A DNA stretch of 64,000 nucleotides from Granulicella rosea (GCF_900188085.1 NZ_FZOU01000003.1:496001-560000); one strand, 5' to 3'. Shown: positions 27,116 to 36,331, numbered from the stretch's first letter. Notes: generated from the letters alone by a model not told the origin. A program made the numbers and translations.

Positions 27116-28129
27116 GTGACCGCATCTACCCTCGACCAAATCGGCAGTGAAACGGGCGTCGCCACACCGACGCACAAACGTGTACTTCTCCTGAAACCCC
27201 GCGGCTTTTGCGCCGGCGTCGTACGCGCGATCGACATCGTGCAGATCGCGCTGGAGGCATTTGGGGCGCCGATCTATGTGCGTAAGGAGATTGTGCATAA
27301 CAGCTACGTGGTGACGGATCTGGCCAAAAAAGGCGCGATCTTCGTCAACGAGTTGGACGAGGTGCCCGAGGGCGCGCGCGTCATCTACTCGGCGCACGGC
27401 GTCTCCCCGGCCGTTCGCGAGGCAGCCAAGGAGCGCGGCCTGAAGGTGGTCGACGCGACCTGTCCGCTGGTGACCAAGGTTCACGTAGAGGCAATCAAGT
27501 TCGCCAAGCAGGGCTACTCGCTCGTGCTGGTGGGCCATCGCGACCACGAAGAGGTCGAAGGCACGCAGGGCGAGGCGCCGGATGTCACTCAGGTGGTCTC
27601 GACGTTGGAAGAGGTCGACGCGCTGGTGGTTCCGAATCCGGACAAGGTCGCCTACCTGACGCAGACGACGCTCTCGCTCGACGAGGCGCGCTACATGATC
27701 GAGGCGCTGAAGGCGAAGTTCCCGAACATCGTTGGGCCGCATGCGCAGGACATCTGCTATGCGACCGAGAATCGTCAGGTAGCCGTGAAGAATGTGGCAC
27801 ATGGCGCAGATCTGGTGCTGGTCGTCGGCTCGAAGAACAGCTCGAACTCGAACCGTCTGGTGGAGGTTTCGAAGAATCTCGATACGAATTCTTACCTGAT
27901 CGATTCGGCGGATGCGATCCAGCCCGAATGGCTGGAGGGCGTCGATACGGTTGCTGTGACCGCAGGCGCTTCGGCGCCCGAGGTTCTGGTGAAGGACGTG
28001 GTGCTCTATCTGCAGTCGCGCGGGTATGGCGACGTCGATGAGGTCGAGGTTATGCCGGAGAATGTGCGTTTCGGTCTGCCTCCAGAGATTGTGCAGGCCA
28101 TCAAGCCCGCTCCGCCTGCGTCGCTCTAG
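27116..28129 (+). CDS. ispH: 4-hydroxy-3-methylbut-2-enyl diphosphate reductase
   Basis: A 337-residue [4Fe-4S] enzyme that makes IPP and DMAPP in the last step of the MEP pathway. Seen: K-P-R-G-F-C-A-G-V-V-R-A-I with the first cluster Cys, D-A-T-C-P-L-V-T-K-V-H with the second, D-I-C-Y-A-T-E-N-R-Q near the third, and G-A-S-A-P-E at the end. The only reasonable start is the GTG at 27116: further upstream the frame crosses the terminator of the previous gene. A TATACT box starts 13 nt before it, which points to a leaderless message. It lies just upstream of hopanoid genes that use its isoprenoid product. Confidence 0.95.
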   Translation: MTASTLDQIGSETGVATPTHKRVLLLKPRGFCAGVVRAIDIVQIALEAFGAPIYVRKEIVHNSYVVTDLAKKGAIFVNELDEVPEGARVIYSAHGVSPAVREAAKERGLKVVDATCPLVTKVHVEAIKFAKQGYSLVLVGHRDHEEVEGTQGEAPDVTQVVSTLEEVDALVVPNPDKVAYLTQTTLSLDEARYMIEALKAKFPNIVGPHAQDICYATENRQVAVKNVAHGADLVLVVGSKNSSNSNRLVEVSKNLDTNSYLIDSADAIQPEWLEGVDTVAVTAGASAPEVLVKDVVLYLQSRGYGDVDEVEVMPENVRFGLPPEIVQAIKPAPPASL

Positions 28130-28178
28130 TTTAGGAGTTCCGTCTATTGCTGGGCCGATTTCAGAGAGTTCTCCTTCG

Positions 28179-30197
28179 ATGAGTGCAGTTCCAATCAATT
28201 CGAATAAGGCAGCAGGGTCTTCGCAGCCACGCTTCGGCCGCATGGACCTGGGGCTTGATCATGTCGCCGGCGCCGTAAAGCGCGCGACCGACTGGCTGAT
28301 GGGTCAGCAGCATGCCGACGGATACTGGTGCGGCGAGCTGGAAGCCGACGTCATGCTCGAAGCCGACTATATCTTCATGCATGTGCTGCTGGGCACGGGC
28401 GATCCGGGCAAGATGGAGCGGGCGATCAACGAGATCCTGCGCCATCAGAACGAGGATGGCGGCTGGGGTCACTATCCCGGCGGCCCGTCGAATATCAACT
28501 ACGGTGTGAAGTCGTATCTGGCGCTGAAGTTGATGGGCTGGTCGGCAAATCATCCGGTGTTGGTGAAGGCGCGGCAGTGGGTGCTGGCGAATGGCGGCGT
28601 GGTGGAGTGCAACACCTTCACCAAGATTTATCTGTGCGCGATGGGGCAGTACGACTACGACGCCGTGCCTGCGGTTCCGCCGGAGATCATCCTCTTTCCG
28701 GACTGGTTCTACTTCAATATCTATGAGATTAGTGCATGGTCGCGCGCCATTCTAGTGCCGCTGTCGATCATCTACGCGAAGAAGCCGTTCCGGAAGCTGT
28801 TGCCCGAGCAGTCGATCGAAGAACTCTTCGTCGGTGGCCGGGAAAACTCCGATCTGCATCTGCGCTGGGATCGAAAGCACCCGATCTCGTGGCGTAACTT
28901 CTTTCTTTTCACGGACCGCGTCGCGCACTGGGCGGAGCGGGTCCATATTCGTCCGCTGCGCAAGAAGGCGCTGAAGAAAGCCGAGCAGTGGATGCTGGAC
29001 CACTTCGAGCGTTCGGACGGTCTTGGCGCCATCTATCCGGCGATGCTGAACGCGATCGTCGCGCTGGTCTATCTTGGGTACTCCAAGGACGATCCGCAGG
29101 TCATCCGCGCGATGGACGAGTTCGAGAAGCTGGGCATCGACTGTCCGAACGGCACGCCCGACTATCCGACGCCAACCTTCCGTATGCAACCATGTTTTTC
29201 GCCGGTGTGGGATACGGCGCAGGTGCTTTCGACGCTGGGCGAGGCTGGGCTTTCGCGCACCGATCCGCGTCTGGTGAAGGCTGCCGACTGGCTGCTGTCG
29301 AAGGAGATTCGCTACAAGGGCGACTGGTCGCACAACGTCAAGAACGTCGAGGCGAGCTGCTGGTGCTTCTTCTTCAACAACGATCACCAGCCGGACGTGG
29401 ACGATACGGGCGAGGTGCTGCTGGCGCTGAAGGCGGTCGACAATCCGCGCGAGCGTTATCAGCATGAGGTTTCGCAGCGGGCGATCGAGTGGGTCTTCGC
29501 GATGCAGTGCCGGAACGGAGGCTGGGCCTCGTTCGATAAGGACAACACGAAGAAGATCTTCGAGTCGATCCCGTTCGCCGACCATAACGCGATGATCGAT
29601 CCGCCGACGGTCGACATCACGGGCCGAATCCTGGAGATGCTGGCGCAGTACGGCTACACCCGCAAGGACGCGCGAGTCGAAAAGGCGATCCAGTTCATCC
29701 TGAAAGAGCAGGAGCCGGATGGGAGCTGGTTTGGCCGCTGGGGCGTCAACTATCTTTACGGAACGTTCCTGGTGCTGCGCGGCCTGGAGGCGATGGGCTT
29801 CTGGAACCACGAGCCTGCGATTCAGAATGCCGCCGAGTGGATTCGCATGGTGCAGAACGCCGACGGCGGCTGGGGCGAGACGTGCGGAACCTACGACGAT
29901 CCGAACCAGCGCGGCGTCGGTCCTAGCACGCCTTCGCAAACCGCATGGGCGCTGCTGGGGTTGCTGGCTGCGGGTGATACACGGTCGGACTCAGTCGCTA
30001 AGGGTGTCCGTTGGCTGGTCGAGCGGCAGCACGAGGATGGAAGCTGGGATGAGCTTGTCCCCGGACGCAACGGCGAGAGCTACTACACCGGAACGGGCTT
30101 CCCGCGCGTCTTTTACCTGGGATATCACTTGTATAAGCAGTATTTTCCCTTGCTGGCTCTGACAACCTACAGCCGGGCGATGGGCAAGAGCGAGTAA
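28179..30197 (+). CDS. shc: squalene-hopene cyclase
   Basis: A 672-residue class II terpene cyclase that folds squalene into hopene on the inner membrane. The catalytic D-x-D-D motif appears as P-D-V-D-D-T-G-E. QW repeats are plentiful: Q-H-A-D-G-Y-W, Q-N-E-D-G-G-W, Q-C-R-N-G-G-W, Q-E-P-D-G-S-W, Q-N-A-D-G-G-W and Q-H-E-D-G-S-W. The ATG at 28179 fits the family N-terminus; the frame is open upstream, but there it overlaps ispH. It is followed by hpnH and is the centre of the hopanoid cluster. Confidence 0.97.
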   Translation: MSAVPINSNKAAGSSQPRFGRMDLGLDHVAGAVKRATDWLMGQQHADGYWCGELEADVMLEADYIFMHVLLGTGDPGKMERAINEILRHQNEDGGWGHYPGGPSNINYGVKSYLALKLMGWSANHPVLVKARQWVLANGGVVECNTFTKIYLCAMGQYDYDAVPAVPPEIILFPDWFYFNIYEISAWSRAILVPLSIIYAKKPFRKLLPEQSIEELFVGGRENSDLHLRWDRKHPISWRNFFLFTDRVAHWAERVHIRPLRKKALKKAEQWMLDHFERSDGLGAIYPAMLNAIVALVYLGYSKDDPQVIRAMDEFEKLGIDCPNGTPDYPTPTFRMQPCFSPVWDTAQVLSTLGEAGLSRTDPRLVKAADWLLSKEIRYKGDWSHNVKNVEASCWCFFFNNDHQPDVDDTGEVLLALKAVDNPRERYQHEVSQRAIEWVFAMQCRNGGWASFDKDNTKKIFESIPFADHNAMIDPPTVDITGRILEMLAQYGYTRKDARVEKAIQFILKEQEPDGSWFGRWGVNYLYGTFLVLRGLEAMGFWNHEPAIQNAAEWIRMVQNADGGWGETCGTYDDPNQRGVGPSTPSQTAWALLGLLAAGDTRSDSVAKGVRWLVERQHEDGSWDELVPGRNGESYYTGTGFPRVFYLGYHLYKQYFPLLALTTYSRAMGKSE

Positions 30198-30258
30198 GAA
30201 CAGTTTTAAGTGGTGAGTGGTTAGTTGAACTGCTGAGCGCTTTCGGAGGATTTCGATT

Positions 30259-31392
30259 ATGGTTCCCATTTCGCAGGCCTGGACGGTTGCAACGTACGTG
30301 TTGAAGCAGAAGCTGGCGGGGCGCAAGCGGTATCCGCTGGTGTTGATGCTCGAGCCGCTCTTTCGCTGCAATCTGGCGTGCGCGGGCTGCGGGAAGATCC
30401 AGTATCCGGCGCACATCCTGAAGGCGGAGCTGAGCCCCGAGGACTGCTTCCGCGCGGTCGAAGAGTGCGGTACGCCGATGGTGTCGATTCCTGGCGGCGA
30501 ACCGCTGCTGCACCCCCAGATGCCCGAGATCGTCGCCGGCCTGGTCGCGCGCAAGAAGTACGTCTACATGTGCACGAACGCACTGCTGTTGAAGGAGAAG
30601 CTGCACCTGTTCAAGCCGAGCAAGTATCTTTCTTTCTCGGTGCATCTGGACGGGCAGAAGGAACACCACGATTTCGCGGTCTGCCGCGAGGGCGGACACG
30701 ATATCGCGATGGAAGGCGTGCGCGCCGCTGTTGCCGCGGGCTTTCGCGTGACGACGAACACGACGCTCTTCGACGGCGCCGATCCGAACTCGGTTCGCGC
30801 GCACTTCGACGAGTTGATGGCCGCGGGCGTCGAGAGCATGATGGTCTCGCCCGGCTACACGTACGAGAAGGCGCCCGACCAGACGCACTTCCTGGGCAAG
30901 GCGCGCTCGCGCCGGCTCTTCCAGGCCATTCTTTCGAACCGGAAGAAGAGCTGGGAGTTCAACACGCATCCTCTGTTCAGCGAGTTCCTGATGGGCAAGC
31001 GGGACTTCGAATGCACGCCGTGGGGCATGCCGACGTTTTCGATCTTCGGCTGGCAGAAGCCGTGCTACCTGCTGCAGGACGGCTATGCCGACACCTTCCA
31101 GGAGCTGCTCGACACGACGGAGTGGGAGAATTACGGCGCGAAGAGCGGCAATCCGCGCTGCGCGAACTGCATGGTTCACTCGGGTCACGAGGCCTCGGCG
31201 GTGGATTACAACTTCGGCTCGCTGAAGGGCTTCCTGGTCACGGCGAAGAAGTACATGTTCCCCTCGACGTATGAGGATGCGCATGCGATGAAGCTGCTGA
31301 ACGAGTGGCCGAAGGCAACGCATGCGCCGCTGGTGCAGATTGCATCGCCGGTGAAGACCGCGGCTGAGCTGCAGGAAGTCTCGGGAGACTAA
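30259..31392 (+). CDS. hpnH: hopanoid biosynthesis radical SAM protein HpnH
   Basis: A 377-residue radical SAM enzyme. HpnH joins the 5'-deoxyadenosyl group to diploptene, making adenosylhopane, the first step to extended C35 hopanoids. The cluster-binding motif reads C-N-L-A-C-A-G-C (C-x3-C-x2-C, about residues 37-44). The C-terminal part has further Cys (CTPWGMP, PRCANCMVHSGHE) typical of the family. GGAGG precedes the ATG. It follows shc by 61 bases and precedes the unknown gene by two bases. Confidence 0.95.
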   Translation: MVPISQAWTVATYVLKQKLAGRKRYPLVLMLEPLFRCNLACAGCGKIQYPAHILKAELSPEDCFRAVEECGTPMVSIPGGEPLLHPQMPEIVAGLVARKKYVYMCTNALLLKEKLHLFKPSKYLSFSVHLDGQKEHHDFAVCREGGHDIAMEGVRAAVAAGFRVTTNTTLFDGADPNSVRAHFDELMAAGVESMMVSPGYTYEKAPDQTHFLGKARSRRLFQAILSNRKKSWEFNTHPLFSEFLMGKRDFECTPWGMPTFSIFGWQKPCYLLQDGYADTFQELLDTTEWENYGAKSGNPRCANCMVHSGHEASAVDYNFGSLKGFLVTAKKYMFPSTYEDAHAMKLLNEWPKATHAPLVQIASPVKTAAELQEVSGD

Positions 31393-31394
31393 AG

Positions 31395-31841
31395 ATGTCC
31401 ACGTTACAGCAGGAACACGCGAAGATCGAGCAGTTGGCGCACCAGAGCGCGGACGAAATCGAAGTAATGGCCGGGCGCGAGCGCGAGGCGCTGCAGGGCT
31501 GGGTGCCGACACTGGCGACCGACGCCGAGGTGCGCGAGGCTCTCGAAAAGGCCTTCGACTATCGCGGTGACATCACGATCACTCGCAAGGACGGGTCGCA
31601 GGTGGAGGGTTATCTCTTCGACCGGCGCACCGGTTCGACGCTCGAGAACTCGCTGGTGCGCGTGATGCCTTCGAACGGGTCGCCGAAGCTCAATATCGCC
31701 TATTCGGATATCGCCGCGCTTGCCTTTACGGGCCGGGATACGGCTGCGGGCAAGACCTTCGAGGCCTGGGTGAAGAAGTACTGGGAGAAGAAGGCTGCGG
31801 GCGAGAAGAATATTCAGATCGAGCCGGAGAAGCTGGACTAA
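31395..31841 (+). CDS. unknown protein within the hopanoid operon
   Basis: A 148-residue cytoplasmic protein with no signal peptide. It starts two bases after the hpnH stop and ends 20 bases before hpnA, so it is tightly coupled to hopanoid genes. The N-terminal third is helical and charged; the middle (GDITITRKDGSQVEGYLFDRR, LNIAYSDIAALAFTGRDTAAGKTFEAW) looks like a small beta barrel of the Sm/PRC-barrel type with a helical tail. I do not recognise a named hpn family. Operon position suggests a role in hopanoid tailoring or in tuning it; this is inference. Confidence 0.75.
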   Translation: MSTLQQEHAKIEQLAHQSADEIEVMAGREREALQGWVPTLATDAEVREALEKAFDYRGDITITRKDGSQVEGYLFDRRTGSTLENSLVRVMPSNGSPKLNIAYSDIAALAFTGRDTAAGKTFEAWVKKYWEKKAAGEKNIQIEPEKLD

Positions 31842-31861
31842 CTGGAATAAGATAGCTTCCC

Positions 31862-32860
31862 ATGCGTGTTTTTCTTACCGGTGCAACCGGATTTGTCGGC
31901 AGTCATGTGGCTCGGGCCTATGCTGCTCAGGGCGCGGATTTGCGTCTGTTGACGCGTTCGACCAGCAATCTTTCCTCACTGGAAGGGCTTCGCGGCGCGG
32001 AGACGGTAGTCGGCGATCTGCGCAAGGCGGAGGCGCTGCGGCCGGCGCTTGTGGGCTGCGATGCGCTGGTCCATGTGGCGGCGGATTACCGGCTGTGGGT
32101 GCGCGATCCGGAAGAGATGATGGCCTCGAACGTCGGCGGCACGCGCGAGCTGCTGCGGCTGGCGCGGGAGCTTGGTGTGCCGAAGGTGGTCTACACCTCG
32201 TCGGTTGCGACCATGGGATTCAAGATGGATGGGACGATCGTCGACGAGCAGACGCCTGTCTCGATCAAGGACATGATCGGTCACTACAAGCGCTCGAAGT
32301 ATCTGGCGGAGCAGGAGGCGATCGCGGCGGCAAAGGCCGGGCAGCACGTCGTGATCCTGAACCCGACGACGCCGATCGGCGCGAACGACGCCAAGCCAAC
32401 GCCGACGGGGCGGATCATCGTTGATTTCCTGAACAAGAACTTTCCGGCCTATGTGGACACCGGGCTGAACCTGGTCGATGTGGCCGAGGTGGCGCGGATG
32501 CATGTGGTGGCGCTCGACCATGGTACGCCGGGTGAGCGGTATATTCTGGGCGGCGAAAACCTGACGCTGAAGCAGATTCTCGACCGGCTTTCGGCGATGA
32601 CCGGGCTGCCTTCGCCGACGATGAAGGTGCCGCACGCGGTCGCGATGGCGTTTGCGTTCTTCGATGAAAACTTTACCGGCAAGCTGCGGGGCAAGGAGCC
32701 GCGCGCGACGGTGGAAGCGGTGCGGATGGGGCGCAAGATGATGTTCGCCAGCTCGGCGAAGGCGGAGCGCGAGCTCGGGTTCAAAGTGATGCCGGTGTAT
32801 CCGGCGATGCGGGCGGCGGTGGACTGGTTTGTGGCGCATGGGTACGCGCCGAAGCCATGA
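31862..32860 (+). CDS. hpnA: hopanoid-associated NAD-dependent sugar epimerase HpnA
   Basis: A 332-residue extended short-chain dehydrogenase. The Rossmann opening M-R-V-F-L-T-G-A-T-G-F-V-G-S-H-V-A carries the G-x2-G-x2-G site. The Ser and Tyr-x3-Lys of the active site are in V-V-Y-T-S-S-V-A and G-H-Y-K-R-S-K-Y (Tyr about 138 with Lys four later; a second Tyr follows). Length and the D-Y-R-L-W-V-R segment match HpnA, linked to hopanoid side-chain sugars. It overlaps hpnG by four bases. Confidence 0.9.
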   Translation: MRVFLTGATGFVGSHVARAYAAQGADLRLLTRSTSNLSSLEGLRGAETVVGDLRKAEALRPALVGCDALVHVAADYRLWVRDPEEMMASNVGGTRELLRLARELGVPKVVYTSSVATMGFKMDGTIVDEQTPVSIKDMIGHYKRSKYLAEQEAIAAAKAGQHVVILNPTTPIGANDAKPTPTGRIIVDFLNKNFPAYVDTGLNLVDVAEVARMHVVALDHGTPGERYILGGENLTLKQILDRLSAMTGLPSPTMKVPHAVAMAFAFFDENFTGKLRGKEPRATVEAVRMGRKMMFASSAKAERELGFKVMPVYPAMRAAVDWFVAHGYAPKP

Positions 32861-33597
32861 AGATTGGGATTATCGCGGCGCTGCCCGACGAACTTAAGCC
32901 GCTGGTGCGTGGCTGGGGCCGGGTGAAGGGAATGGCGAAGGGCGTGTCGATGTGGCGGCGACCGGGCGGGCCTGACGAGATCCTGGCAGTCTGCGGGGGG
33001 ATGGGGTCGGCTGCTGCGCTTCGTGCCTTTGCTGCGGCGGAGGCAGACGGGCCGTTGGATCTGGTGCTGTCGGTTGGCTGGGCGGGTGCTCTGACCGGCG
33101 AGGAGAATCTTTCGCATGTGATGTCGGAGATCGTCGATGCGCAGACGGGCGAGCGCTTTCTGCTGACGGAGGGTGAGCGCCGGTTGCGGGTCGTCACGGC
33201 GGCGCGGGTGGCGGATGCGGCGGAGAAGCGGCGTCTGCGTGAGAGCTACGGCGCCGTTCTTGTCGATATGGAGGCTGCGGCGATTGCCCGGCTGGCGCAG
33301 ATGCGTGGAATTCCCATGTGTTGCTTCAAGGCCGTTTCGGATGGCGCGGGGGCGGAGCTGCCGGATATCAATCCATTTATCGGCGCGGATGGGCAGCTCA
33401 TGCTGCCGCGGTTCCTCGCGCACGTTGCGGTGCGGCCTCAGTTCTGGGGTGCGTTGATCGAGATGGGGAGCCGGGGTCCGAAGGCGGCGAAGGAGCTGGC
33501 TCGGACGATTGAGGCGTTTCTGGTGGAGAAGGACTTTGCGGCGGTGAACCGGACGGGCGTCATCGGGAAGACAGAAGCAGATCCTCTTCGAGGATGA
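32857..33597 (+). CDS. hpnG: hopanoid-associated nucleoside phosphorylase HpnG
   Basis: A 246-residue member of the nucleoside phosphorylase family. HpnG removes adenine from adenosylhopane to give ribosylhopane, the step after HpnH. Seen: K-I-G-I-I-A-A-L-P-D-E-L at the start, G-M-G-S-A-A-A (phosphate site region), and V-D-M-E-A-A-A-I-A-R, the conserved M-E-x-A motif near the ribose site. The start overlaps the hpnA stop. The last eight or so codons and the stop lie inside a dispersed hairpin repeat (33577-33600), so the natural C-terminus may have been replaced. Confidence 0.9.
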   Translation: MKIGIIAALPDELKPLVRGWGRVKGMAKGVSMWRRPGGPDEILAVCGGMGSAAALRAFAAAEADGPLDLVLSVGWAGALTGEENLSHVMSEIVDAQTGERFLLTEGERRLRVVTAARVADAAEKRRLRESYGAVLVDMEAAAIARLAQMRGIPMCCFKAVSDGAGAELPDINPFIGADGQLMLPRFLAHVAVRPQFWGALIEMGSRGPKAAKELARTIEAFLVEKDFAAVNRTGVIGKTEADPLRG

Positions 33598-33600
33598 CAA
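33577..33600. repeat. hairpin repeat overlapping the hpnG stop
   Basis: GCAGATCCTCTTCGAGGATG followed by ACAA. The stem is ATCCTC/GAGGAT, different bases from the other copies but still fully paired. Confidence 0.8.
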
Positions 33601-33615
33601 ATAAGAAAAGCAAAA

Positions 33616-33641
33616 GCAGACTCCGTTCGGGAATGGCAAAC
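33616..33641. repeat. hairpin repeat, adjacent second copy
   Basis: GCAGACTCCGTTCGGGAATG followed by GCAAAC, 39 bases after the previous copy, so two copies stand in tandem between hpnG and the dehydrogenase gene. Confidence 0.75.
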
Positions 33642-33675
33642 AAAGGGCGACGGCTCTGTGGCGAGGATGACGAGG

Positions 33676-34755
33676 ATGGCAGAGGTGGAGATTCCGGCAA
33701 CGATGCGTGCGGCTGTGTACCGCGCTGTGAATGAGGTGGTCGTCGAGACCGTGCCGGTGCCGGAGATCGGCCCGGGCGAGGTGCTGGTCAAGATCCACAC
33801 CTGTGGCATCTGCGGGACGGACCTGAAGAAGATTCACACCGGATCGCACTCCGCGCCGCGTGTCTTCGGACATGAGATGGCCGGAACGATCGTCGCCGTG
33901 GGCGAGGGCGTGACGCGGTTTGCCGCCGGCGAGCGAGTGATGGCCTTCCACCATATCCCATGCGGTGTGTGCTTTTACTGCCGCAAGCAGACCTTTGCAC
34001 AGTGCGAGACCTACAAGAAGGTCGGGACGACGGCGGGATTTGCCGCCTCGGGTGGCGGCTTTGCGGAGTACATCCGGGTGATGGACTGGATTGTCGAAGC
34101 AGGCGGTCTGGTGAAGGTGCCGGAGGATATTCCGTTCGAGCAGGCGGCGTTTATTGAACCGGTAAATACGTGTTTCAAGGCCGTCAAAATGCTGAACCTC
34201 GCATCAGATGACACGGTGCTGGTGATCGGGCAGGGGAGCATCGGTATTCTGCTGGCGGCGCTGGCCCGGCGTACCGGAGCGGCGGTGTTGACGAGCGATC
34301 TGTATCCTGAGCGGCATGCCGTGGCGGCGCAGTATGGTCTGCATCACCCGATCGACGCTCGCGGCGATGTCGTCGGCGCGGCGAAGGCTGCGACCGAGGG
34401 ACGCGGCGCGGATGTGGCGCTGGTTGCGGTCGGCGCGGATGCCCTGATTGCGACGGCGATGGAGGCGATTCGTCCCGGCGGACGCGTGATGCTCTTCGCC
34501 AGCACGCAGCACGGCACGGCGGCATTCGATCCGGCGGCGGTCTGCATGGACGAGAAGACGCTGATGGGTTCGTACTCGGCGTCGGTGGCGATCCAGCAGG
34601 AGGGGATCGACCTGGTGTTTGCCGGGTATCGCGACGGCTCGCTCGACCTGACGAAGCTGATCTCGCACCGCTTCACGCTGGAGGATGCGGTGGCCGGGAT
34701 CGACCTGGCGTCGCATCCCGTGGCGGATTCGATGAAGATCGTGATTCAGCCGTAG
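33676..34755 (+). CDS. zinc-dependent alcohol dehydrogenase (MDR family)
   Basis: A protein of about 359 residues. The catalytic-zinc region H-T-C-G-I-C-G-T-D-L and G-H-E-M-A-G, the structural-zinc Cys cluster C-G-V-C-F-Y-C-R-K-Q-T-F-A-Q-C, and the nucleotide-binding G-Q-G-S-I-G-I are all present, so it should be an active NAD(P)-dependent enzyme of the sorbitol/threonine dehydrogenase type. Substrate cannot be read from sequence. Starts at GTG 33658, ATG 33667, 33676 and 33703 are all possible; 33676 is a compromise. It follows the hopanoid genes in the same direction, but repeats separate it, so membership in that operon is doubtful. Confidence 0.85.
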   Translation: MAEVEIPATMRAAVYRAVNEVVVETVPVPEIGPGEVLVKIHTCGICGTDLKKIHTGSHSAPRVFGHEMAGTIVAVGEGVTRFAAGERVMAFHHIPCGVCFYCRKQTFAQCETYKKVGTTAGFAASGGGFAEYIRVMDWIVEAGGLVKVPEDIPFEQAAFIEPVNTCFKAVKMLNLASDDTVLVIGQGSIGILLAALARRTGAAVLTSDLYPERHAVAAQYGLHHPIDARGDVVGAAKAATEGRGADVALVAVGADALIATAMEAIRPGGRVMLFASTQHGTAAFDPAAVCMDEKTLMGSYSASVAIQQEGIDLVFAGYRDGSLDLTKLISHRFTLEDAVAGIDLASHPVADSMKIVIQP

Positions 34756-34812
34756 GGCGGATTGCTTGGTCGCCCGCAGCAAGAACAGGCAAAAGCAAAG
34801 GCCAAAGCTAAA

Positions 34813-34841
34813 GCAGATCCTTCGCTTCGCTCAGGATGACA
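34813..34841. repeat. longer hairpin repeat, second type
   Basis: GCAGATCCTTCGCTTCGCTC followed by AGGATGACA, in the gap between the converging dehydrogenase and response-regulator genes. Confidence 0.75.
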
Positions 34842-34900
34842 CGCTTTTGAGCGTTACATGCTCATTGAGGCGCCGGCTCATTTGAGGTTGCCGGCTCAGA

Positions 34901-36331
34901 TCAGTCGCGCGGGCGTTTGCGGATCTCGACGTTCAGGCGCTTGATCTTCTGGTTCAGGGTGCTGAGGGGGATCTTGAAGTACTCGGCCGCCTCGGTCTGG
35001 TTCCAGTGACAACGCTCCAGGCGATCGGCGATGATGCGCCGCTCGATCTCTTCCATCACGTCGAAGAGCGAGGCGTCGGGCCGGTGGTCGAGCAGGGCCG
35101 CGGTGTAGCTCGAGCCGTTCAACTGCGAGGGCAGCAGGTCCGGCGTAATGGTCGGCCCGGTGGCGAGCACGACGCCGCGCTCCATGGCGTTTTCAAGTTC
35201 GCGGACGTTGCCCGGCCACTCGTGATCCATCAGGATGCGCAGCGCCTCGTGCGAGAGCGTCGGCGGCTCCGTGCCGTTCTCTTCCGCGTAGACCTTGAGG
35301 AAGTGCTGGGCGAGCAGGGGGATGTCCTCGCGACGGGAGCGCAGGGCGGGCAGTTCGAGGCAGATGACGTTCAGCCGGTAGAAGAGGTCTTCGCGAAAGC
35401 GCCCATCGCGCACGGCCTGCTGCAGGTTGACGTTGGTGGCGGCGACGATGCGGACGTCCACCTGAATCTCCTGATTGCCGCCGACGTTCATGAAGCGGCG
35501 ATCCTGCAAAACACGCAGGATTTTTGCCTGCATGTCCATGCCCATGGTGCCGATCTCGTCGAGGAAGAGCGTGCCGCCGTTGGCTGCCTCGAAGAGGCCT
35601 TTGCGCGCGCTGCCGGCGGAGGTGAAGGCTCCTTTGACATGGCCGAAGAGCGTCGATTCGAGCAGGTCGGACGGGATGGCGCCGGTGTTGACCGGGACGA
35701 AGGGCTTGTCGCGGCGCGGGGAGTTCTGGTGGATCGCCTTGGCAATCAGCTCCTTGCCGGTTCCGGACTCGCCCTGGATCAGCACAGTCGAACGGCTGGG
35801 CGCGACCTGCGCGACGATGTCGAAGAGCCGCAGCATGGGCTCGGACTTGCCGACGATGTTTTCGAAGTTGTAGCGCTGCTTGAGCGCGCGCTTGAGGTGG
35901 ATGACCTCGGACTCCGCCTTGTGCCGCGCGATGGCGGAGCGGATGTCGGCGAGCAGCTTCTCGTTGTCCCACGGCTTCTGGACGAAGTTTTCGGCGCCGG
36001 CGCGGATCGCATCGACCACGTTGCCGACCGTGCCGAAGGCGGTGATCATGATGACCGGAAGCTGCGGCTGCATGGCGACGATGCGCGGCAGCAGGTCGAT
36101 GCCGCTCTCGCCGGGCAGCGCGAGGTCGAGCAGCAGCAGATCGTAGATGTTGCGCGAGAGCAGCTCGAGGCCGGTCCGGCCTTCGGGCGCGAGCGTGACC
36201 TCGAAGCCCTCCAGGGTCAGCAGGGTTTCAAGCGACTCGCGGATGGCCTCCTCGTCGTCGATGATGAGCAGGCGCGCAACCGGGTTTGCAGTGGATGGCG
36301 AGACGAGAGCGGGCGCGACGGCGGCGGACAT
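34901..36331 (-). CDS. NtrC-type sigma-54 response regulator
   Basis: A 476-residue activator with a receiver domain (residues about 20-135; phospho-acceptor D69 in L-L-L-L-D-L-A-L-P-G), an AAA+ domain (about 155-395; Walker A G-E-S-G-T-G-K-E, Walker B G-T-L-F-L-D-E-I-G) and a C-terminal Fis-type DNA-binding helix-turn-helix (N-Q-T-E-A-A-E-Y-F-K-I-P-L-S-T-L-N-Q-K). The sigma-54 contact loop reads G-A-F-T-S-A instead of the usual G-A-F-T-G-A. It is encoded 113 bases after the histidine kinase in the same direction, so the two should be a pair. Confidence 0.95.
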   Translation of the reverse strand: MSAAVAPALVSPSTANPVARLLIIDDEEAIRESLETLLTLEGFEVTLAPEGRTGLELLSRNIYDLLLLDLALPGESGIDLLPRIVAMQPQLPVIMITAFGTVGNVVDAIRAGAENFVQKPWDNEKLLADIRSAIARHKAESEVIHLKRALKQRYNFENIVGKSEPMLRLFDIVAQVAPSRSTVLIQGESGTGKELIAKAIHQNSPRRDKPFVPVNTGAIPSDLLESTLFGHVKGAFTSAGSARKGLFEAANGGTLFLDEIGTMGMDMQAKILRVLQDRRFMNVGGNQEIQVDVRIVAATNVNLQQAVRDGRFREDLFYRLNVICLELPALRSRREDIPLLAQHFLKVYAEENGTEPPTLSHEALRILMDHEWPGNVRELENAMERGVVLATGPTITPDLLPSQLNGSSYTAALLDHRPDASLFDVMEEIERRIIADRLERCHWNQTEAAEYFKIPLSTLNQKIKRLNVEIRKRPRD

